A DNA stretch of 64,000 nucleotides, from contig JADIMG010000092.1 of NCBI GenBank assembly GCA_017694875.1, positions 1-64,000 on the forward strand, read 5' to 3'. Shown here in pieces: positions 58,439-64,000 of the stretch (its first letter is position 1; each line of letters opens with the position of its first letter). Source of the stretch: Candidatus Gallipaludibacter merdavium. GTDB lineage: Bacteria; Bacteroidota; Bacteroidia; Bacteroidales; Paludibacteraceae. Under the pieces are notes generated by a model. It made no database searches. It was not told the DNA's origin and was given only the letters and a program-made list of their open reading frames with translations. Made by a program: the position numbers and the translations under genes.

Positions 58439-59611
58439 TTACATCTTCACTTTAACTGCCTGTCCATTTACACGTACCAAAACAATTTTATCTGTACCTA
58501 CATAATAGCTTGCATTAGCACCGGCGTCAACATCATTTACCAAAACGCGTCCAAGCATATCAATAACCTGAATATGAGCATTTGCTGTTTCAGTGTCTAT
58601 ATACAATGTTCCATCAATTCCATAAGCTTTTACAGGGTCTTCTTTGGCTTGCTTTAAAGCGCTGAATTGCCCTTCCTCCGCAACCAAAGCACCTGAATAG
58701 GTCAAGGTAACATTTTCTGCAAAACCGTCAATTGCCGTTGTTACTGTAATAGTGTAATCCTCTCCATTCTGCGCAATAGTCAAAGTTCCGCTCTCGATTA
58801 CAATTGCTTGTACATTTTCATAATCCAACAACAAACCACCCAATTGTATACCATTATAATAATCATAAACACCACCTATTGCTGTTCCCGAAGTGAAATC
58901 TGTAAAATCATAATCTTCCGGAGCTGGAGTAAAGGTATAAGTTCCGACAGGAACTGTTAAACCAGTTCCAGCTGGTGCCAAAATATCAAATTGGGCATCA
59001 TAAGTACCTTCTTCTCCGTCTGACAAATAAATAGTAAAGTTATCTGTCGTCTCATTAAAGAAGTCATAATAATTATATAAAGCTGCTGTTGTAAAATCAT
59101 GGGTGAAATTTTCCATTGGGCGTTCATCTGCAATAGCAAGAGCACCTGTATAGGTCACATTCACCTCTTCTGTTGTTGTCGAACCGGTGGCTGTTGCTGT
59201 ACCCGTCATCGTTATTGTATAAGTACCTTCATTCACAGCCACAACAACATTACCCTCTGTCACAAGCTTATAAACATAACTATACGCTTCCATATCAATA
59301 CTCTCCAGCAAGCAACCAATCAGATAACCAGCCTCATCTTCTCCTGCTGCTAAAGCGGTATTTACTGCATAAGTATCAACAATAGGATAGGTACCTGCAG
59401 GTATAGCATCAACCCCAGTACCTATTGGTAAAAGCAACTCAATATACACAGTCTCGTATGTATCCTCATTGAATAAAGCAATAAGAAGATTCTCTGTCTC
59501 ATCATTATAATACTTTCCATAATTAGCAGCTTGAGCTGAAGGGAACACAGTTTGGGCAAACCCCACTAAACAGAAGCAAAACGCAACCAAAAGAGATGTA
59601 ATTCTTTTCAT
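58439..59611 (-). CDS. Secreted two-repeat protein with T9SS-like tail, function unknown
   Basis: A 390-residue exported protein: signal peptide (SLLVAFCFCLVGFAQ), then two related beta-rich blocks of about 130 residues. Each starts with a YYNDETENLLIALF / YYDFFNETTDNFTIYL strand and contains LPIGTGVDAIPAGTYPI / APAGTGLTVPVGTYTF, then GALAIADERP / GALVAEEGQF. The last 70 residues (AYGIDGTLYIDTETANAHI to GQAVKVKM) resemble a type A sorting domain. The composition is very acidic. I recognise no enzyme motif. ATG 59611 is chosen over a TTG 15 codons upstream because it begins the signal peptide. Confidence 0.75.
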   Translation of the reverse strand: MKRITSLLVAFCFCLVGFAQTVFPSAQAANYGKYYNDETENLLIALFNEDTYETVYIELLLPIGTGVDAIPAGTYPIVDTYAVNTALAAGEDEAGYLIGCLLESIDMEAYSYVYKLVTEGNVVVAVNEGTYTITMTGTATATGSTTTEEVNVTYTGALAIADERPMENFTHDFTTAALYNYYDFFNETTDNFTIYLSDGEEGTYDAQFDILAPAGTGLTVPVGTYTFTPAPEDYDFTDFTSGTAIGGVYDYYNGIQLGGLLLDYENVQAIVIESGTLTIAQNGEDYTITVTTAIDGFAENVTLTYSGALVAEEGQFSALKQAKEDPVKAYGIDGTLYIDTETANAHIQVIDMLGRVLVNDVDAGANASYYVGTDKIVLVRVNGQAVKVKM

Positions 59612-59653
59612 AATGATTAGATTTTTGTTGATTAAACATAAATTAGGCTGCGA

Positions 59654-59661
59654 CAAATATA
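59654..59661 (-). promoter_or_regulatory. Probable -7 box of the secreted two-repeat protein gene
   Basis: Minus-strand TATATTTG, 43 bases before the ATG at 59611; no TTTG at the usual spacing. Confidence 0.45.
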
Positions 59662-59762
59662 GTGTTTATACTTTCACTTAAATGTTAATTGCAAATATTT
59701 TTTGGTTGTTTAACTACTATACAACAATATAAACAAAAACTCCTAATAACAGAAGAAATCCT

Positions 59763-60419
59763 CTATCTTTTAGTAGCCCTCAACATCTCGCGTTTTCCTG
59801 GAGGCCCTGGCAGACGCTCCACTTCAAAACCAACCGATTGCAGATTTCTTCGCACATAACCTTTGGCACAATATGTAGTCAATATTCCTCCTATTCGCAT
59901 TGAGTCATACAACCTTTTCATGGAGTCCTGCGTCCATAATTCCGGTTGTTTTTCCGGCGAGAAGGCATCCATATACACAATATCAAAAATAGAGGAAGAC
60001 AAATCTACGGAGACAAAATCTGTATGCAACTTACATAAACTGAAATAGGGAGTCAGTGAGGCGGTAACACCAAAAGACAAAGAATGCATTTGCATAAAAA
60101 TTTCTTTATCCTGATCATCGCATGCATAATTTAACTGACCAACCTCATTCATTGTCAATGGATACTTTTCTATTCCCGTATAACGAATAGTTAAATTATT
60201 TCTCTTGGCACAACGTAAAGTCAGCAAAGCATTGAGCCCCGACCCGAATCCAACCTCCAAAACAGACAACCGCTTTGAAGCATGATGCTCCAAAGCGGCT
60301 TTTATAAATATATGTTCCGACTCCTGTATAGCTCCGTGGGAAGAATGATAACATTCATCTATTTCACTTACATACAATGTACTGGAGCCATCTTCAGTTA
60401 GTACAATCTGTCGCTCCAT
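59763..60419 (-). CDS. mnmD: tRNA (mnm5s2U34) methyltransferase MnmD
   Basis: A 218-residue SAM-dependent methyltransferase matching the N-terminal (MnmC1) half of E. coli MnmC, without the FAD oxidoreductase half. The SAM motif is LEVGFGSGLNALLTL, with YTGIEKYPLT, IVYMDAFSPEKQPELWT and the C-terminal LPGPPGKREMLRA as family markers. It makes 5-methylaminomethyl-2-thiouridine at the tRNA wobble position. The gene starts 5 bases after the asnS stop, so the two share an operon. Confidence 0.9.
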   Translation of the reverse strand: MERQIVLTEDGSSTLYVSEIDECYHSSHGAIQESEHIFIKAALEHHASKRLSVLEVGFGSGLNALLTLRCAKRNNLTIRYTGIEKYPLTMNEVGQLNYACDDQDKEIFMQMHSLSFGVTASLTPYFSLCKLHTDFVSVDLSSSIFDIVYMDAFSPEKQPELWTQDSMKRLYDSMRIGGILTTYCAKGYVRRNLQSVGFEVERLPGPPGKREMLRATKR

Positions 60420-60424
60420 GTAGA

Positions 60425-61822
60425 TTAGAAATCGGCATTATTAGGTGTACGTGGAAACGGAATAACATCTCTAATATTCGCCATACCCGTTACAAAAAGC
60501 ATCAGTCTTTCGAATCCCAAGCCGAAACCGGAATGTGGTGCTGTACCAAATCTACGTGTATCCAAATACCACCAGATATCTTTATCGGGTACTCCCATCT
60601 CCGTTGCACGTCTCTTCAACTTCTCGTAATCCTCTTCACGCTGCGAACCACCAATAATTTCTCCAATCTTAGGGAACAAGACATCCATAGCGCGCACAGT
60701 CTTTCCATCATCGTTCTGCTTCATATAGAACGATTTGATTTCCTTTGGATAATCAGTCAAGATGACAGGTTTCTTAAAATGCTCTTCCACCAAATAACGT
60801 TCGTGTTCTGACTGCAAGTCTGTACCCCAATCAACAGGGAACTCGAATTTCTTGCCATTAGCAACAGCCGCCTTCAATATTTCAATCCCTTCGGTATATG
60901 TCAAACGTTTAAAATCATTTTCCACAACGAATTTCAAGCGGTCCAACAATTCTTTGTCATACATTTGGCACAAGAAGTTCAAATCATCCTGACAATGTTC
61001 CAAAGCCCATCTAACGCAATATTGAATGAAATCCTGAGCCAATTCCATATTTTCCTCTATCTCATTAAATGCCACCTCGGGTTCAATCATCCAAAATTCA
61101 GACAAATGACGTGGTGTGTTGGAGTTTTCTGCCCTAAACGTTGGTCCAAATGTGTAGATTTTTCCTAAAGACAGCGCACCCAATTCGCCTTCCAATTGCC
61201 CTGATACAGTTAGGCTCGCCTGCTTTCCAAAAAAGTCTCTTGAATAATCAATCGAACCTTGTTCATTCTTCTTCAAATCATACAGATTGAGTGTTGTTAC
61301 CTGAAACATCTGACCGGCTCCTTCACAATCGGAAGCTGTGATAAGTGGCGTATGAAAATAGAAAAATCCACGCTCATGAAAGTAAGTATGAATTGCTATC
61401 GCCATGTGGTGACGGATTCTGAACACAGCTCCAAAAGTATTGGTTCGCGGACGTAAATAAGCTATCTCACGCAAGAATTCCAAAGTATGGCCTTTTTTCT
61501 GAAGCGGATAACTGTCCGGATCCGCCGTACCATAAATTTCTATTGTCTCTGCCTGAATCTCTACATTCTGCCCTTTACCCATTGACTGTACCAATGTGCC
61601 ACACACACTAATACAAGCGCCTGTCGTTATGGGTTTCAAAAAGTCCTCTCCAAACTTGGCGACATCTGCCACAACCTGTATATTATGAATGGTACTGCCA
61701 TCATTAAGAGCAATAAAACTGACGTTTTTGTTACCTCTTCGGGTTCTCACCCATCCTTTCACATTTATGGATTCTCCAAAATTGGTGCATTGGAGCGCAT
61801 CAATTATAACAGTTCTTTTCAT
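60425..61822 (-). CDS. asnS: Asparaginyl-tRNA synthetase
   Basis: A 465-residue class IIb synthetase that charges tRNA-Asn. An N-terminal OB-fold anticodon domain ([23 protein letters not shown]) is followed by the catalytic core with motif 2 ([21 protein letters not shown]) and motif 3 ([15 protein letters not shown]), ending [12 protein letters not shown] as in AsnRS rather than AspRS. Full length. It has a canonical promoter and mnmD downstream. Confidence 0.96.
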   Translation of the reverse strand: MKRTVIIDALQCTNFGESINVKGWVRTRRGNKNVSFIALNDGSTIHNIQVVADVAKFGEDFLKPITTGACISVCGTLVQSMGKGQNVEIQAETIEIYGTADPDSYPLQKKGHTLEFLREIAYLRPRTNTFGAVFRIRHHMAIAIHTYFHERGFFYFHTPLITASDCEGAGQMFQVTTLNLYDLKKNEQGSIDYSRDFFGKQASLTVSGQLEGELGALSLGKIYTFGPTFRAENSNTPRHLSEFWMIEPEVAFNEIEENMELAQDFIQYCVRWALEHCQDDLNFLCQMYDKELLDRLKFVVENDFKRLTYTEGIEILKAAVANGKKFEFPVDWGTDLQSEHERYLVEEHFKKPVILTDYPKEIKSFYMKQNDDGKTVRAMDVLFPKIGEIIGGSQREEDYEKLKRRATEMGVPDKDIWWYLDTRRFGTAPHSGFGLGFERLMLFVTGMANIRDVIPFPRTPNNADF

Positions 61823-61863
61823 ATCAATATATCTAAGAAAATTAATTTCAGCATTTCAACATG

Positions 61864-61895
61864 CAAAGGTACTATGTTTAGCACGAACAAGCAAA
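61864..61895 (-). promoter_or_regulatory. Promoter of asnS-mnmD
   Basis: Minus-strand TTTG (61895-61892), 20 bases, TACCTTTG (61871-61864), 42 bases before the asnS ATG. Confidence 0.75.
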
Positions 61896-61935
61896 CGAAA
61901 ATAGTACATGCCATCAGAGTTCCATGCATTATGAG

Positions 61936-64000
61936 CTATTTTGTGTCTGCTTCTCCTGTTTTTGTTTCATCCATAAACATCCGCAAATGCAATTCCAATT
62001 CTTCTCCATGCTGCAAATGCATTTTCTTCCTCATCCTATAGCGCAACATCTCTACCCCACGAATGGAAAGGTTCAATATCGGAGCTATTTCCTTGGTCTG
62101 CAAACCCATCTTTATATAGACACATAATCTGCGTTCATTAGAATTCATCCATGGATAGTGCTCACCCAAACGGCGCAAGTAATTATCATTGACCAGATCA
62201 AAATTCTCTGTAAATTTTTCCCAGTTTATTTCCTGTTCAATGCTTTGTGTCAATTTCGATTGCAATGCAACAAGTCTTTTAGAAGCACTTTTTGCGTCTT
62301 CATTCTTCAAATCCTGGCCTATTTTGGCCAAATCATGTTTTATGTCTTTCACCATTTCATTTTTGTTCAAATGATTGAGCAAAACATTTGACAATTCCTG
62401 GCTCTTATTTTTCAACTCAAAAGCAATCTGTTCATTTTTCAATCGCAAGATTTCCTTTTCCCGCTGATGGGCTTCATCTTTGTATTTTTGCTCCTGCTGT
62501 CTCATTTCTTCGTCTTTCATACGTTCCAAGGCCCTCTTACTTCTCTCCACCTTACGCATAAAATACCTATAAATGATAAACAGAACATAGGCAGCCAAGA
62601 CCAACCAAATACAATATCCCCACCACGAACGATACCAAGGTGGCAATACATAAAATGTGACCTCCGCATTGCTCAATGTTGGATTCATATTATTACGTGC
62701 CTGAAGCTTGAACGTGTATTTTCCTTCTGGTAAGGATGTATATTCTTTCACGGTGTTTCTTGTCCATGCACTAAATCCATCATCATAACCTACCAACCTA
62801 CACCGATATTCAATGACTTCATTAAAATTAGCAGCAGCCCCAAACTCCACCCGGATGGAATTATTCTTATATGCAATACGCACATCCTTATGCCGAATGG
62901 GGTATGATTGCCCATATACAACTGAATCCTTAGGAGAAGTTGAATAAATTCTCTTTATCAGTGCATATCTGCTTCGCTCCGAACTGATAGGCACATTATT
63001 TACATCTGCCATTGCAAAACCGCCCAAACATCCCATCATTAATTGACCGTTACCAATTGGATACAAATAGGCAAAACCATCAATAAAGAAGTGCTGCGAA
63101 TTCCAAATTCTAATAGACGGTTGTTTATAGTGACCTTTTTTCCCGTCATATAAGCTAACATATAGAGCCTTATCGGATATAAACCAAATATTTTTGCGAT
63201 CATCTTCCGTAACTACGACATAGTTTCCATATTCACCTACAAGCTGATTAAAGAATACACTATCACGAGAAAGATTATTGCTTTTGTCTGTCACAAAATT
63301 TCTGACTTCACCAGAAATGTTCCCTTCAAATTCATGTGCCAGATTTGAACTTACTATAATCCTGTCATCCAATTTTGACAAACTCAAGTATTCGTGGTCA
63401 TGCAAGCGTGTCAACAAAAGCTCTGAAGAACATTCATTCATCTCGGCATTCAGCGTCAATCGTTCCAAGCCTTTGTCAGTTATCACCCATATCCGATTAT
63501 TCGTATCAATCTCAAAAGATTTTGCCGTAAGAGACACATTTTTCAATTTTGCGTGCAATTTAAACTTTCCGTTTTCCTGCTTCAGCACATAAAATCCGCT
63601 ATAACTTCCTGCAATCACAATCTTCTCATTCCCAGGCAACTGTCTTATACGCCAAAAGCCTTCACCATTAAGTAAAATTTTCAAGCGTCTATCTTCCAAT
63701 GTAAAAAGTCCTCGATTGTGGCAACAAAATATGGTGCCGCCCACTATACTGACCTCCCAGACCTGTCCCATACTTCCTTCAACCAATTGCAAATCTGTTA
63801 TATAGGAACTGTTACTGATTGGATAGTCCGTGTAATATAACCCTTGGTTAGTACCAACATACAATTTATGACCATCAATCAACGAACTATAACCAGCACC
63901 TTTTGAATTCAGACTATTATATAATTGACGAACAGATGAATTTACTATAACCTTATCAATACCTTGATCCAAGCCCATCCATAAATTGCCTCCTGCATCA
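61936..64000 (-). CDS. Propeller / Y_Y_Y / LuxR-HTH sensor-regulator, C-terminal part
   Basis: The frame is open to the window edge and begins inside a propeller blade (DAGGNLWMGLDQG), so the N-terminus is missing; an internal ATG at 63978 is not the start. Visible parts: periplasmic sensor propeller, a Y_Y_Y domain (VEYRCRLVGYDDGFSAWT, LPEGKYTFKLQARN), one transmembrane helix (WWGYCIWLVLAAYVLFIIY), a long cytoplasmic coiled coil, then a C-terminal helix-turn-helix (NERRLCVYIKMGLQTKEIAPILNLSIRGVEMLRYRM) of the LuxR type. It joins extracellular sensing and DNA binding in one chain, without kinase or receiver domains. Such proteins usually regulate nearby uptake or degradation genes, which must lie outside the window. 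Confidence 0.88.
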   Translation of the reverse strand, partial: DAGGNLWMGLDQGIDKVIVNSSVRQLYNSLNSKGAGYSSLIDGHKLYVGTNQGLYYTDYPISNSSYITDLQLVEGSMGQVWEVSIVGGTIFCCHNRGLFTLEDRRLKILLNGEGFWRIRQLPGNEKIVIAGSYSGFYVLKQENGKFKLHAKLKNVSLTAKSFEIDTNNRIWVITDKGLERLTLNAEMNECSSELLLTRLHDHEYLSLSKLDDRIIVSSNLAHEFEGNISGEVRNFVTDKSNNLSRDSVFFNQLVGEYGNYVVVTEDDRKNIWFISDKALYVSLYDGKKGHYKQPSIRIWNSQHFFIDGFAYLYPIGNGQLMMGCLGGFAMADVNNVPISSERSRYALIKRIYSTSPKDSVVYGQSYPIRHKDVRIAYKNNSIRVEFGAAANFNEVIEYRCRLVGYDDGFSAWTRNTVKEYTSLPEGKYTFKLQARNNMNPTLSNAEVTFYVLPPWYRSWWGYCIWLVLAAYVLFIIYRYFMRKVERSKRALERMKDEEMRQQEQKYKDEAHQREKEILRLKNEQIAFELKNKSQELSNVLLNHLNKNEMVKDIKHDLAKIGQDLKNEDAKSASKRLVALQSKLTQSIEQEINWEKFTENFDLVNDNYLRRLGEHYPWMNSNERRLCVYIKMGLQTKEIAPILNLSIRGVEMLRYRMRKKMHLQHGEELELHLRMFMDETKTGEADTK

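Overview
This 64 kb window looks like the chromosome of a member of the Bacteroidales (Bacteroidota). The pointers are many promoters of the Bacteroidota form (TTTG, 19-20 bases, TAnnTTTG), a type IX secretion (T9SS) plug-like protein, several secreted proteins with C-terminal T9SS-type sorting tails, a BspA-type leucine-rich-repeat protein, an Omp28-like lipoprotein, and an RND pump operon ending in a lipoprotein outer-membrane channel. I cannot name the species.

Layout. 1-9.9 kb: 5' part of metG, a small GNAT protein, an aminotransferase-ogt pair, a tripartite RND efflux operon and tsaB. 10.3-17.1 kb: an AT-rich, one-direction four-gene glycan island. It holds a double-domain GT2 glycosyltransferase, a 1073-residue protein joining kinase-like, GT-A, GT-A and radical SAM domains, and two UDP-uronate enzymes that resemble UDP-glucuronate decarboxylase and UDP-glucuronate 4-epimerase. 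17.2-26.4 kb: a zinc-cysteine-less sirtuin with an outer-membrane-like protein, a nuclease-ligA-yhcC-like operon, a TraB/GumN protein, a decayed gene remnant and mtaB. 26.6-34.2 kb: GH13 and UbiA genes overlapping by 4 bp, an LRR protein, kbl, a T9SS plug-like protein, tRNA-Thr(CGU) and panB. 34.3-40.3 kb: a polysaccharide-type epimerase, a WecA/MraY-type transferase, an ABC-F ATPase and a CDF metal exporter.

40.3-40.7 kb holds a tandem repeat in which each unit carries a complete minus-strand promoter aimed at the CDF gene. 40.8-46.8 kb: an S9 peptidase lipoprotein, an Omp28 protein, a lipoprotein with three internal repeats, and a membrane protein whose signal peptide is thrown out of frame by one base in a T5 tract. 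47.1-54.4 kb is one 2444-residue surface protein (GLUG motifs, an InlB_B-type repeat, seven Big_2 domains, a jelly-roll-like domain and a sorting tail). 54.5-64 kb: a small basic protein, maf, pepD, an IS1182-type transposase relic, a secreted two-repeat protein, mnmD, asnS and the C-terminal part of a propeller/Y_Y_Y/LuxR-HTH sensor-regulator.

The best candidate for something undescribed is the 10.3-17.1 kb island, above all the four-domain fusion. The two SDR enzymes would supply UDP-xylose and UDP-galacturonate type donors. The five GT-like or kinase-like domains could build and phosphorylate a glycan, and the radical SAM domain could modify it. The promoter-carrying repeat array and the frameshifted signal peptide are the other unusual items.
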